A stretch of 64,000 nt of DNA, taken from an uncultured Oscillibacter sp. (GTDB lineage: Bacteria; Bacillota; Clostridia; Oscillospirales; Oscillospiraceae). This document shows positions 36,357-45,053 of the stretch, piece by piece (position 1 is the stretch's first letter; every line of letters starts with the position of its first letter). The position numbers and the translations under genes are program-made. Under the pieces are notes generated by a model, which worked only from the letters and a program-made list of their open reading frames with translations, searched no databases and had not been told where the DNA came from. Location of the stretch: NCBI GenBank assembly GCA_900544615.1, contig UQVS01000002.1:62001-126000 (forward strand), written 5' to 3'.

Positions 36357-37282
36357 TGATGGACACACAGGTAGACCGGGAGCTGCTGGAAAAAATCGCA
36401 GATCTGGTGGGCAAACCCGTAGGGGCGTTCAACATCCGAAAGGACACCGGCTGCGACGGGCGGCAGTCCACGGAGCATATTGAGATCACCGGCAAAACGG
36501 ACGGCAAGTCCGGCATCGACATCCGGGTAAAGGACGGCACGGTGGGCGAGACCTGCCACATCCCCGTTATCATCACCAAGCCCGGTATCCAGGAGCTGGT
36601 GTACAATGACTTTTATATCGGCGAAAACTGCAACGTGAACATCGTGGCAGGCTGCGGCATTCACAACTGCGGCGCGGAAACCAGCCGTCATGACGGCGTT
36701 CACACCTTTTACGTCGGGAAGCACTCCCATGTAAAATACACGGAAAAGCATTACGGCGAGGGCGACGGCACCGGCGGCAAAATCATGAATCCCCAGACCA
36801 TCGTCTATCTGGAGGAGGGCGCTTCCATCCAGATGGAGACCGTCCAGATCCGGGGCATTGACTCCACCAAGCGGGAAACCAAGATCGTCTGCGGCAAGGA
36901 CGCGGAAGCGGTGGTCACCGAGCGGCTCATGACTCACGGCGATCAGGTGGCCGAAAGCGACATGGAGATCGTGCTGGATGGCGAAGGCTCCCGCGGCCGG
37001 GTGATCTCCCGGTCGGTGGCCAAGAACACCTCCCACCAGACCTTCTATCCCAAAATGGTAGGCAACGCCGCCTGCTTCGGCCATGTGCAGTGCGATTCTA
37101 TCATCATGGACAAGGCCCATATCCAGTCCATCCCCGCCATTGTGGCCAACTGCACGGAGGCGCAGCTGATCCACGAGGCCGCCATCGGCAAGATCGCCGG
37201 TGACCAGCTCCTGAAGCTGGAAACGCTGGGTCTGACCCCCGAAGAAGCGGAAGAGTGTATTCTGAAGGGCTTTCTGGCATAA
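36356..37282 (+). CDS. sufB: Fe-S cluster scaffold SufB/SufD-like protein (minimal type)
   Basis: A 308-residue member of the SufBD beta-helix family, much shorter than standard SufB (about 470). It contains a repetitive beta-rich core (GENCNVNIVAGCGIHNCGAETSRH at 90-120, with candidate Cys/His ligands). The C-terminal SIPAIVANCTEAQLIHEAAIGKI is the conserved SufBD ending. Its ATG overlaps the sufC stop by one base. It probably forms the scaffold of a SufBC complex. Confidence 0.9.
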   Translation: MMDTQVDRELLEKIADLVGKPVGAFNIRKDTGCDGRQSTEHIEITGKTDGKSGIDIRVKDGTVGETCHIPVIITKPGIQELVYNDFYIGENCNVNIVAGCGIHNCGAETSRHDGVHTFYVGKHSHVKYTEKHYGEGDGTGGKIMNPQTIVYLEEGASIQMETVQIRGIDSTKRETKIVCGKDAEAVVTERLMTHGDQVAESDMEIVLDGEGSRGRVISRSVAKNTSHQTFYPKMVGNAACFGHVQCDSIIMDKAHIQSIPAIVANCTEAQLIHEAAIGKIAGDQLLKLETLGLTPEEAEECILKGFLA

Positions 37283-37289
37283 AATCACG

Positions 37290-37319
37290 AAAAATCCGGG
37301 CAGTGCTGCCCGGATTTTT
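37290..37319 (+). terminator. Terminator after sufB
   Basis: Perfect stem AAAAATCCGGGCAG / CTGCCCGGATTTTT, symmetrical T/A runs. It also ends the convergent AraC-family gene. Confidence 0.92.
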
Positions 37320-37326
37320 CTTTGGA

Positions 37327-38175
37327 TCATTTGAAGTTCTTCGGGCTGGTGTGGAACGTACTCTGAAACGCCCGCAGGAACGTGGAATACTCCGGGAAGC
37401 CCGCCTGCTCTGCCGCCTTCATCACCGGCACGCCCTCCCGGATCAGTTCCCCGGCCCGGAGGATCCGCTTCTGTACGGTGTACTGGTGTACCGTGTAGCC
37501 GGTGACCTCCTTGAAGCGGTGCATCAGATAGTACCGGCTGATGAAAAACCGCCCCGCCAGCGCATCCACGGAAAGATTGCCGTCCAGATTGGCGGCAATA
37601 TAGCGGAGGATCTCCTCCATCTTGGGATCCAGACGATAGCTGTCCTTCTCCTCCGGCGCCATATTGGCCCGGAGGAAATCCCGGTTTACATGGATCAAAA
37701 GCTGCTGGCACAGCGTATCCGCCATGCGCCGGGCGCCGAATTCCTGCGACCGCAGGGCTTCCTCCAGCTGCTGGATGGCGCGGGCATAGGCCAGCCGTCC
37801 CTCCTCCCCCGCGCGGAGGAGGTGGAAGCCGCTTTCCCGGCTGCGGTCAAGGCAGGCGTCCAACGCTTCGCCGGGGTCAGACCGCGCTTCCAGCCAGTCC
37901 CTTCCCAGCCAAAGCACCGCCCGCTCATAAGGCTCCGACGCATCGATCATGGGACGGTGGATCATGTTGTGCTGCACCAGCACAATGTCCCATGGCTGGA
38001 GGAAATAGGTAACGCCCTCCACCACATAGGCGACCTTGCCGCCCAGAAAAAACACCAGCTTATCAAACTCATGGTAATGGTAGTCAATCCGCTGAGCCAG
38101 AGAATCCTTTAAATGCACCAGACGGAAATCCTGCTCCAGATATCCCCGTTTTCCAATTTCACTGCGGTCCAGCAT
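37327..38175 (-). CDS. AraC family transcriptional regulator with N-terminal cupin
   Basis: A 282-residue regulator. The N-terminal cupin-like sensor (about 15-110) includes HYHEFDKLVFFLGG and ends in the DIVLVQHNMIHRP segment. The C-terminal pair of helix-turn-helix motifs (about 185-282) has LSVDALAGRFFISRYYLMHRF and the conserved VTGYTVHQYTVQKRIL...AGFPEYSTFLRAF. Such proteins usually sense sugars or small metabolites. No adjacent catabolic gene indicates the ligand. ATG 38175 is supported by an AAGGAAGAAGG site. Confidence 0.87.
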   Translation of the reverse strand: MLDRSEIGKRGYLEQDFRLVHLKDSLAQRIDYHYHEFDKLVFFLGGKVAYVVEGVTYFLQPWDIVLVQHNMIHRPMIDASEPYERAVLWLGRDWLEARSDPGEALDACLDRSRESGFHLLRAGEEGRLAYARAIQQLEEALRSQEFGARRMADTLCQQLLIHVNRDFLRANMAPEEKDSYRLDPKMEEILRYIAANLDGNLSVDALAGRFFISRYYLMHRFKEVTGYTVHQYTVQKRILRAGELIREGVPVMKAAEQAGFPEYSTFLRAFQSTFHTSPKNFK

Positions 38176-38203
38176 TGCGGCACCTTCTTCCTTTGATGGT
38201 CTT

Positions 38204-38232
38204 ATTTTACCGCACTTTTTGCTCTTTTTCAA
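38204..38232 (-). promoter_or_regulatory. Promoter of the AraC-family gene
   Basis: TTGAAA and TAAAAT on the minus strand with a 17-bp spacer, about 28 bp before the start codon. Little else is visible up to 38410 apart from T-rich stretches near 38315 and 38340. Confidence 0.72.
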
Positions 38233-38423
38233 TCCGGTTCTTTCGTTTTGGGGCAAACCATGCGGTTTCCATACCCTGTGTCCCCGCTGACGCTGCGTTG
38301 CGTCTCCTCGCCTGAATTTTTTTTATTTTTCCGGGAACTTTTTCCGTTTCTTTCCGTCTATTCTGACGGATGGAATGATCCTCCATATTTTTCAGCCCTG
38401 TTGGACAGAAAGGAAATTTGCTT

Positions 38424-39416
38424 ATGAAGCGTTCAAAGAAGATTCTTGCCTCCCTGCTGTGTGCCGCCATGCTGTGCATCCCCACGCTGGCCGCCGGCGA
38501 ACAGGATGCCCCCGGCGCAGGAGCCTATGTCCCCGATCCCCAGTATACCGTTGTCTGTGGCGCCGTCACCCGGCAGGACAACGGCAGCCTGCTGGTGCAG
38601 AAGCCCGGTGAGACGAAGCCCACCGACGGCGTTGTTTTCTGGACGGAGAACACCATGATTCTGGACGCCGTCAGCGGCGATCCCGTAGACGCAGACGCCA
38701 TCAAAACCGGCGAGACGGTTTACGGATGGATGGGTGCCCGGAGCGTGACGACCATGAGCCTGCCTCCTCAGACCACCCCGGAGCTGCTGCTGGTAAACGT
38801 CCCGGCAGATTACAAAGTGCCCCAGTATGACATCATTACCCGTTCCGACGGGCTGGTAAGTCTCGGCATCCCGGAGCGCGGCGGTATGTCCATTACCCTC
38901 TCTGACGGCACAACGTATCAGGTCTGGGAGGACGCACAGGTAACCTCCTATCTCACCCGCAACCGCGTCACTTATCAGGATTTGCTGCCCGGCACACGGG
39001 TTCTGGTGTGGGCCGACGACAGCGGTAAGGTCAGCCGCGTGCTGGTGTTCCCCTACGAATATAAGGGCAGCATCTCTCTGGACGGCTACGGACGGCTGTA
39101 TATCAACGGCGGCGCCGCGGTCGATCCCTCCTCTCTGCGGCGGCCCTACAAGGACGAGCGGCTGTATGTTCCCATCCGGGCAGTGGCAGAAGCTGCCGGG
39201 TACGATGTTTCCTGGGATAAGGAATTTGGCGTTACGGTGAAGGATGACAGCGGGATCGTATTCCAGATCCGTCCGGACACCAAAGCAGTTCACGGCTCTG
39301 CCGTTCCGAAGGCGGATGGGTTCCACCTCTCCGGCCCCTGCCTGATCGCCAACGGCGTCACCTATCTGGAAGCCGGAGATCTGGCCCACCTGCTGGGAAT
39401 GTTCTACGGCGGCTGA
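38424..39416 (+). CDS. Secreted protein with copper amine oxidase-like stalk domain
   Basis: A 330-residue exported protein: signal peptide (MKRSKKILASLLCAAMLCIP, cleavage near LAAG), a beta-rich central region, and a C-terminal CAO_N1-like stalk domain. The last spans about residues 225-325 and includes YINGGAAVDPSSLRRPYKDERLYVPIRAVAEAAGYDVSWD, given here only by its ends. Such domains are wall-associated modules in Clostridia, not enzymes. ATG 38424 follows AAAGGA by 9 bp. It is a single gene. Confidence 0.83.
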   Translation: MKRSKKILASLLCAAMLCIPTLAAGEQDAPGAGAYVPDPQYTVVCGAVTRQDNGSLLVQKPGETKPTDGVVFWTENTMILDAVSGDPVDADAIKTGETVYGWMGARSVTTMSLPPQTTPELLLVNVPADYKVPQYDIITRSDGLVSLGIPERGGMSITLSDGTTYQVWEDAQVTSYLTRNRVTYQDLLPGTRVLVWADDSGKVSRVLVFPYEYKGSISLDGYGRLYINGGAAVDPSSLRRPYKDERLYVPIRAVAEAAGYDVSWDKEFGVTVKDDSGIVFQIRPDTKAVHGSAVPKADGFHLSGPCLIANGVTYLEAGDLAHLLGMFYGG

Positions 39417-39427
39417 CCTCCTTTCTG

Positions 39428-39467
39428 CAAAAAACACCTGCGTGCGCTGCACGCAGGTGTTTTTTAT
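39428..39467. terminator. Bidirectional terminator between the stalk-protein gene and lrgB
   Basis: Stem AAAACACCTGCGTGC / GCACGCAGGTGTTTT with T runs on both strands. Confidence 0.92.
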
Positions 39468-39479
39468 CCGTTGGGTTCC

Positions 39480-40166
39480 TTATACCGCGAAGAATCCGGC
39501 AATCACAGAGGTGATGATGCCGCAGACGCACAGCGCGATAGAACTCATCGCGCCTTGCAGCTCGCCGATCTCCATAGCCTTGCTGGTGCCGACGGCGTGG
39601 CTGGTCGCGCCAATGGCAATGCCCTCCGCCACCGGGTCTGTGATATGGAACAGTTTGGCAAAGACCGGGGCAAGAATTGCGCCCTCCACGCCGGTAATAA
39701 TGACGGCAGCCGCAGTCAGGCCGGACAAGCCGCCGGTTCCCTCCGCAATGCTGACGGCAATCGCGGTGGTCACGCTCTTGGGCAGCAGAGAATTCAGCAG
39801 AACGCCGTCTGCTTGCAGTACCCGGCACAAAAGCCGCACGCACAGGATGCTCGCAAGGCTGCCGACCAGACATCCCAGCACCACCGGCCAGAAATGCTGT
39901 TTCAGGATCGCCCGCTGGCGGTAAATATTCAGCGCCAGCGCCGCCGTGGCGGGGCCAAGGAGCATTTTGATGATGTCTGCGCCTGTGTTATAGCGTTCCA
40001 GCGGAATATGGAAGATCAGCAGGATGGCAATCACCAGCACGCTTGTGACCAAAACGGGATTGAAGATCAGCTGTCCCGTTTTCTTCTGGAAGCGGACTGC
40101 CAGCCACCAGCAGATCAGGGTCAGCGCCAGACCGAAAAAGGGGGAGGACGTCATGGCTTCAAACAT
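39480..40166 (-). CDS. lrgB: LrgB/CidB family membrane protein
   Basis: A 228-residue protein with about eight membrane segments, matching the LrgB/YohK family (SLLPKSVTTAIAVSIAEGTGG and IGATSHAVGTSKAMEIGE are hallmark stretches). With LrgA it affects murein hydrolase activity and, in Bacillus (PftAB), transports pyruvate. Its start overlaps the lrgA stop by 8 bp, indicating coupled translation. Which of the two roles applies here cannot be read from sequence. Confidence 0.92.
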   Translation of the reverse strand: MFEAMTSSPFFGLALTLICWWLAVRFQKKTGQLIFNPVLVTSVLVIAILLIFHIPLERYNTGADIIKMLLGPATAALALNIYRQRAILKQHFWPVVLGCLVGSLASILCVRLLCRVLQADGVLLNSLLPKSVTTAIAVSIAEGTGGLSGLTAAAVIITGVEGAILAPVFAKLFHITDPVAEGIAIGATSHAVGTSKAMEIGELQGAMSSIALCVCGIITSVIAGFFAV

Positions 40167-40530
40167 GGTGCTGCACCTTCTTTCGGTTGAACAGCTTCAT
40201 CAGAAGCTGAACCGACCACGCGGTAATGAAGTAGACGATGGGCGTACTCACAACGGTGATCAGCAGGAAGGGAATGGCCTGCGCCTTGAGGACGTCCAGA
40301 TATTCCAGTGTGCCAACTGCGGCGGGGATAAACAGGATCCCCATGTTTTCCGTCAGAAACACGGCACTTTGCCGAATCTGACGCTCCTTCAGAACGCCGG
40401 ACAGCAGCAAAATCAGCAGCAGGATCAGGCTGATCACGCTGGCCGGGATCATAATGGGCAGCAGCGTGGCAATGCCCTCTCCGGCCATGCAGATCAGGAA
40501 TAGGATTCCCAATTCAAAAATCAGATTCAA
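40159..40530 (-). CDS. lrgA: LrgA/CidA family holin-like protein
   Basis: A 123-residue protein with four membrane segments and the LrgA/CidA pattern (PASVISLILLLILLLSG; FLTENMGILFIPAAVG). It works with LrgB as a two-part membrane system tied to autolysis control or pyruvate transport. First gene of lrgAB, about 35 bp behind a strong promoter. No LytSR two-component genes are nearby. Confidence 0.92.
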   Translation of the reverse strand: MNLIFELGILFLICMAGEGIATLLPIMIPASVISLILLLILLLSGVLKERQIRQSAVFLTENMGILFIPAAVGTLEYLDVLKAQAIPFLLITVVSTPIVYFITAWSVQLLMKLFNRKKVQHHV

Positions 40531-40563
40531 AATCGTTTACCTCCATCTGAAAAAACAGAGATT

Positions 40564-40592
40564 AGTTTAGCGAACCCCGTTCCAAAAGTCAA
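40564..40592 (-). promoter_or_regulatory. lrgAB promoter
   Basis: TTGACT and TAAACT on the minus strand with a 17-bp spacer. Confidence 0.72.
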
Positions 40593-40709
40593 TGTGCGAA
40601 TGTCAGAAAAGCCGGAGAAATTCCGGGACATTTTTCAGCAGGGAGACGGTTTTCGCCATTCCAGGCGCAAAATTTGTCAACCTCTGAAACGCCCAATGCG
40701 CCGGACGAA

Positions 40710-40746
40710 AAATCGGCAGAGGAACGCTTCCCGCACCCCTCTGCCG
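40710..40746 (-). terminator. Terminator of the MoxR-VWA unit
   Basis: Stem CGGCAGAGG / CCTCTGCCG with a loop of about 13 nt, followed by ATTTTT on the minus strand. Confidence 0.75.
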
Positions 40747-40757
40747 CTTTGAATCAT

Positions 40758-42509
40758 TCAGCCGGACAGCTCCCGGATCTCGTCCTGAATCAGCCGTCCC
40801 GCCGCCGCGGCCAGCTGATCCATCCGGCGGATGCGGGCCAGATCCCGGCCGTAAATGGCATTGGCCGCAGGAACGGCGGCGTTTTCCCCCATGAACACTG
40901 CTGCCACTCGGATACCCTGCTGCCGTAGGGCGCGAACCTCCTCCGCCGTATCGTCCACGCCGGTCTGCCCGTCGTAGTCCCGGCTGAGGGGGATCTTGCC
41001 GCTGGGCAGGATCTTGCGGCTGTCATCGGGGCTGGCGTCCGTCAGCAGGATCAGCAGGTGTCTGTCTGCCGGGGCTGACTTCATCAGCTCCCCCATCCCG
41101 CGCAGAGCCAGACCGTCCCGGTTCCAGCCGGCAGCGAAGTAGTCAAACACGTTCCGTTCCCCGTTTTTATCCCCAAAGTCCTTCAGGATCCGAAGCACCG
41201 TGTAGCCCCGCAGGCTGCAAAAGCTGGTGATCCGCACGGGGATCCCGCAGTTGCTCAGGCTTTTCGCCAGAATATACCCCTGCGCGGCGATGATCTCCTG
41301 ACAGTGAAGCCGGGAGGCGGAGCCGTCCAGCATCAGATCCACTGTAAAGCCGGGATGGCTCTCCTCATCGCTGCGGAGAAATACCCGGCCGTCCCCCAAC
41401 ACCGGCTCCCGCCAGACTCGGCGGCCATCCAGACAGCCCTGCCGGGCTGTAACGGACTCCGGCTGCCGGTGGATCAGCATACAGTTGCGGATCTGCTCCG
41501 TCAGCCGCAGCAGGGCATTCTGACAGAGGTCGTGATCTCTGGCAAATGCGGCGCGGTTCCGCTTGGCCTGCTCCTCCGCCTGCTCAAAAAGCCGCTGGGT
41601 GTCGGCACTGACAGGCTTTCCCGGCGCCGGTTCCCCTCTGGTAAACCAGAGGCGGCAGCCCAGATGATTGCCGGTGCAGGTTCGCTGTTCGATCAGAGCC
41701 AGCTGGCGGGGCGGGTACAGGCTGCGCCCGAAGCAGCGCTCCACATAATCGCGGTCCTCCGTCTCCCGCTCGTTGGAACTGAGCCGGGCGCGCAGGGCGT
41801 TGGATGCCCGAACAATGCCGTTCTCCCCCGGCACGCCGGACCGGCCGATGGCAAGATCGTCCGTCCGCACCATTTCCGTAGTAAACAGCTTGGTCAGCAG
41901 CGGCGCCCACCGATCTCCGAAATGGAGAGTAAAGGGCGTTTTTCTGCGGGCCGCACCATCAAAATGCAGATACTTGTGAAATGCGGCCAGAACAGCCGTC
42001 TCCAAACCGGCCTCATCCATGGTTCCCGGACAGCTAAGCGCGTCCGAAAGCCCCTTTTCCCACGGGGGCAGCAGCGGTCCCTTCTGACCCAGCACAGTTT
42101 TCCACCGCACGGACTGGAGCGCATAGACCAGCTGGTTTTTCTCCATCCACTCCTGCCGGGAGAGTTGGTATTCCGAGGCAAAAAACGCTTCGGCATGGGC
42201 ATGGCGCAAGCCCTCCAGTGCCGGACGCTCTGGCAGCTCCCGCTCATAAGCAGCATTTTCCAGCGCCAGCCACGCCAGATCGTCATAGGTACTCTGGCGG
42301 ACGTCCCCCGCCCACCGGGCAAACAGGCGCTTCGGCATGGCGTCGCCGAACCATTTATGCACCAGTCCGATGATGCAGTTCATGTAGAAATCCGGCTGGC
42401 CGTCAGACTGCATTGCCAGAAACTGCGGCTCAAACCGATAATCCCCACAGGCTGTCCACACCAGATTGATGGCCCGGCGCTGCCGGGCGCTGTAGCTTCC
42501 GCTCTCCAT
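40758..42509 (-). CDS. Von Willebrand factor A domain protein (CobT/NorD-like)
   Basis: A 583-residue cytoplasmic protein. The C-terminal third (about 375-575) is a VWA domain with the metal site DGSAS (LMLDGSASRLHC), a Thr in the next loop and LILLTDASPDD. The N-terminal two thirds are helical, match no family I recognise, and contain scattered Cys. It starts one base after the MoxR stop. MoxR-VWA pairs (CbbQO, NorQD, RavA-ViaA, CobST) insert metals or remodel protein complexes; the target here is unknown. Confidence 0.8.
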   Translation of the reverse strand: MESGSYSARQRRAINLVWTACGDYRFEPQFLAMQSDGQPDFYMNCIIGLVHKWFGDAMPKRLFARWAGDVRQSTYDDLAWLALENAAYERELPERPALEGLRHAHAEAFFASEYQLSRQEWMEKNQLVYALQSVRWKTVLGQKGPLLPPWEKGLSDALSCPGTMDEAGLETAVLAAFHKYLHFDGAARRKTPFTLHFGDRWAPLLTKLFTTEMVRTDDLAIGRSGVPGENGIVRASNALRARLSSNERETEDRDYVERCFGRSLYPPRQLALIEQRTCTGNHLGCRLWFTRGEPAPGKPVSADTQRLFEQAEEQAKRNRAAFARDHDLCQNALLRLTEQIRNCMLIHRQPESVTARQGCLDGRRVWREPVLGDGRVFLRSDEESHPGFTVDLMLDGSASRLHCQEIIAAQGYILAKSLSNCGIPVRITSFCSLRGYTVLRILKDFGDKNGERNVFDYFAAGWNRDGLALRGMGELMKSAPADRHLLILLTDASPDDSRKILPSGKIPLSRDYDGQTGVDDTAEEVRALRQQGIRVAAVFMGENAAVPAANAIYGRDLARIRRMDQLAAAAGRLIQDEIRELSG

Positions 42510-42510
42510 A

Positions 42511-43431
42511 TCAATCCGTGAACAGACGGCTGCGATCCAGCTTCGCCGGGATCCGGGCTGCGATCACATCCCGGATCAGCCCCTGCTCGTAGCTGTCAAA
42601 GGCTTTGTTGGTAATGCCCATATCCAGCGCCATACCGGCGCTCACGCCCCGGCGGATCAGCCGCAGGGCATCCAGCAATCCCCGGAGATCCAGCGCTTTG
42701 GAGGAGATCTCCGCATTTTCGCACTTCTTTTGCAGATCCAGAAACAGCTGCACAAACTGTCCCCGGTACTTCTTTTCCAGCGTGGGGAATTCCTCCCCCA
42801 AAAGGCGCTCCAGTCCGCTGTCATCAATGGCGGGCATCTGGATGACCACAAACCGGCTGGTAAGGGCTTCGTTCAGCTCCCGTGTGCCGGCATAGCCGTA
42901 GTTCATGGTGCCGATAAACCGGGCGGCGGGATCCACCTCCACCCGCTCGTAGCCGGGGACGTCAATGGCCCGGCGGAAATCCAGCGTCGCGTGAAGTACG
43001 GCCAATGCTTCGTTCTTCGCCATATTGATCTCATCCAGAATCCCAAAGCCGCCGTTTTTCGCGCAGAGATATACCGGGCCGGGGCGGAAAGTCACCTGTC
43101 CGTTTTCAAAGGTGTCCATGCCGATGAGGCCGGCAGCGTCCATATTCACATGAAAAGACACATCCCAGCAGGGACGGCCGAAGGTCATGGCCAGATTTTC
43201 CGCCAGCACGTTTTTGCCGGTAGCCTTGCTGCCGGCCAACAGCAGGTTTTCACCGCACAGGACGGCGGCAATGGCGGCTTCCCAGACCTCCCGGCCGTAA
43301 TAATGATAGCGCGGTCTGGGGATCCGGCCTTGCAGCGCAGGCGGCGTAGAGTACTGCGCCCGATAGTCCCGGATGCCGTCCAGCAGCTCCCGGCTGATCT
43401 GTTCCTGTTCCAGAAATTCCAACAAACTCAT
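42511..43431 (-). CDS. MoxR-type AAA+ ATPase
   Basis: A 306-residue AAA+ protein. The nucleotide loop reads GSKATGKN (about 77-84), with Asn where Ser/Thr is usual. Walker B is FGILDEINMAK and sensor 1 is FIGTMNYGYAGT. Arg residues of SRFVVIQMP follow. These fit the MoxR/CbbQ branch. ATG 43431 is chosen because the mapped promoter would start RNA near 43471, after the longer frame's first codon; the ribosome binding site (AGAAAGTG) is weak. Operon with the VWA gene. Confidence 0.82.
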   Translation of the reverse strand: MSLLEFLEQEQISRELLDGIRDYRAQYSTPPALQGRIPRPRYHYYGREVWEAAIAAVLCGENLLLAGSKATGKNVLAENLAMTFGRPCWDVSFHVNMDAAGLIGMDTFENGQVTFRPGPVYLCAKNGGFGILDEINMAKNEALAVLHATLDFRRAIDVPGYERVEVDPAARFIGTMNYGYAGTRELNEALTSRFVVIQMPAIDDSGLERLLGEEFPTLEKKYRGQFVQLFLDLQKKCENAEISSKALDLRGLLDALRLIRRGVSAGMALDMGITNKAFDSYEQGLIRDVIAARIPAKLDRSRLFTD

Positions 43432-43477
43432 CACACACTTTCTGCCATGTACAGATGCACATTCTTTTTTCGGCCCT

Positions 43478-43505
43478 ATCATAGCACAGGGAAAACGATT
43501 TGCAA
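43478..43505 (-). promoter_or_regulatory. Promoter of the MoxR-VWA unit
   Basis: TTGCAA and TATGAT on the minus strand with a 16-bp spacer, located between the znuB stop and the MoxR gene. Confidence 0.65.
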
Positions 43506-43524
43506 GCTTTATCTGTAAATTTTT

Positions 43525-44340
43525 TCAGGCTTTTCGACGCAGAGCGGCCGTCAGGCAGGACAGCAGGAATACCGTCAGATCCGCCGCCACCACGGTGGCA
43601 CCCACCGGCGTGGAAAAGGCAAAGGAGATCGTCAGCCCCACGCAGAAGCAGACCACGGAGGTAACTGCCGCGCAGAGGATGACGCCCCGGAAGCTTCGGA
43701 ACAGCCGCATGGCGGTCAGCGCCGGGAAGATCACCAGCGAGGAGATCAGCATGGCGCCCATCATCCGCATCCCCAGCACGATGGTCAGCGCCGTGAGAAT
43801 GGCCAGCAGAGTGTTGCAGGCTTCCACCTTCAGCCCGGTGGCGCGGGAAAAGCTCTCGTCAAAGGTGACGGCGAAGATCTGATGGTAAAACAGCAGATAC
43901 AGCGCCAGCACCGTCACCGACAGCACCACGGACAGCGCCACGTCGCCCTTCGTCATGGCCAGCACGCTGCCGAACATATAGTTGTCCACATCCGTGGTCA
44001 TGCCGGTGGTGCGGGAAATCACCAGAATACCGACGGCCAGCGCCGACGCACTGACGGCGGCAATGGCGGCGTCGCTGTTCCAATGGGGATGGCTTGCCAT
44101 CCGCAGCAGGAAAAAGGCTGCCAGAATCACCACGGGGATGGAGAAGTACAGGGGTGTAACCCCCAGCGCCACGGCAATCGCCAGCGCGCCGAAGGAGACA
44201 TGGCTCAGCCCGTCGCCGATCATGGAGTAGCGCTTCAGCACCAGCGGGACGCCCAGCAGCGCGGCGCACAGGCTTACCAGAACCCCGGCAGCCAGTGCCC
44301 GCTGCATAAAGGGATAGGAAAACATCTGCAAAACATTCAT
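43525..44340 (-). CDS. znuB: Metal ABC transporter permease (ZnuB/MntB-like)
   Basis: A 271-residue inner-membrane subunit with about eight to nine helices, of the ABC-3 family for Zn/Mn/Fe uptake. MQRALAAGVLVSLCAALLGVPLVLKRYSMIGDGLSHVSFGALA is the conserved N-terminal half, with the GDGLSHVSFG motif. The start overlaps the ATPase gene by 4 bp. The metal is inferred as zinc from the linked Fur-family regulator, but Mn or Fe cannot be excluded. Confidence 0.88.
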   Translation of the reverse strand: MNVLQMFSYPFMQRALAAGVLVSLCAALLGVPLVLKRYSMIGDGLSHVSFGALAIAVALGVTPLYFSIPVVILAAFFLLRMASHPHWNSDAAIAAVSASALAVGILVISRTTGMTTDVDNYMFGSVLAMTKGDVALSVVLSVTVLALYLLFYHQIFAVTFDESFSRATGLKVEACNTLLAILTALTIVLGMRMMGAMLISSLVIFPALTAMRLFRSFRGVILCAAVTSVVCFCVGLTISFAFSTPVGATVVAADLTVFLLSCLTAALRRKA

Positions 44341-45053
44341 GATTCCAGTTCCTCCCGGAAACGGCGGCCCTGGGGACTCGCCAAATAGTCGGCCACTGTG
44401 CCGCTGAACAGCCCTTTCCTGCCGATGTGCAGCACCGTGCGGGCGCTTTTCAGCGCCGCTTTCAGGTCATGGGTCACCATGACAATGGCCATGCCCTCCT
44501 TCTGATTCAGATAGGTCAGGGTTTTATAGAGATCCTGGGCGGCGGCGGGGTCCAGCCCGGTGATGGGTTCATCCAGAATCAGCAGCTCCCTTGCGGCGCA
44601 CAGCGCCCGCGCCAGCAGCACCCGCTGCTGCTGACCGCCGGAGAGATCCCGGTAGCAGGCGTCCTTCAATTCCAGAATTCCCAGCTTGCCCAGATTCATC
44701 ATGGCCTCAGACCGCTGGGCCGGGGTGTAGAGAAAGTGCAGTCCCTTTCGGTTCAGACAGCCGGAGAGAACCACCTCCAGCACCGTGGCGGGAAAGTCCC
44801 GCTGGGCGCGGGTCTGCTGGGGCAGGTAGCCGATGGCGCCGTGCCGCAGCGTCTGCGCGTGTTCAATAACGCCGGACTGCGGCTGAAGCAGCCCCAGAAG
44901 CCCCCGCATCAGGGTGGACTTGCCGGAGCCGTTGTCACCCACCACGCAGAGATAGTCTCCCTTGGAAATGGTGAGATTCAGGCCGGTGAGGACGGATCTG
45001 CCCTCATATCCCAAAGACACATCCCGGCAGACGATCAATTCGTTATCCTTCAT
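44337..45053 (-). CDS. znuC: Metal ABC transporter ATPase (ZnuC-like)
   Basis: A 238-residue ATPase with Walker A GDNGSGKST (about 36-44), signature LSGGQQQRVLLARAL (about 135-149) and Walker B LLILDEPITGLD. It energises the ZnuB permease. The substrate-binding protein ZnuA that should complete the transporter is not in this window. Its start lies inside the regulator gene (11-bp overlap), so all three genes are translationally linked. Confidence 0.9.
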   Translation of the reverse strand: MKDNELIVCRDVSLGYEGRSVLTGLNLTISKGDYLCVVGDNGSGKSTLMRGLLGLLQPQSGVIEHAQTLRHGAIGYLPQQTRAQRDFPATVLEVVLSGCLNRKGLHFLYTPAQRSEAMMNLGKLGILELKDACYRDLSGGQQQRVLLARALCAARELLILDEPITGLDPAAAQDLYKTLTYLNQKEGMAIVMVTHDLKAALKSARTVLHIGRKGLFSGTVADYLASPQGRRFREELES

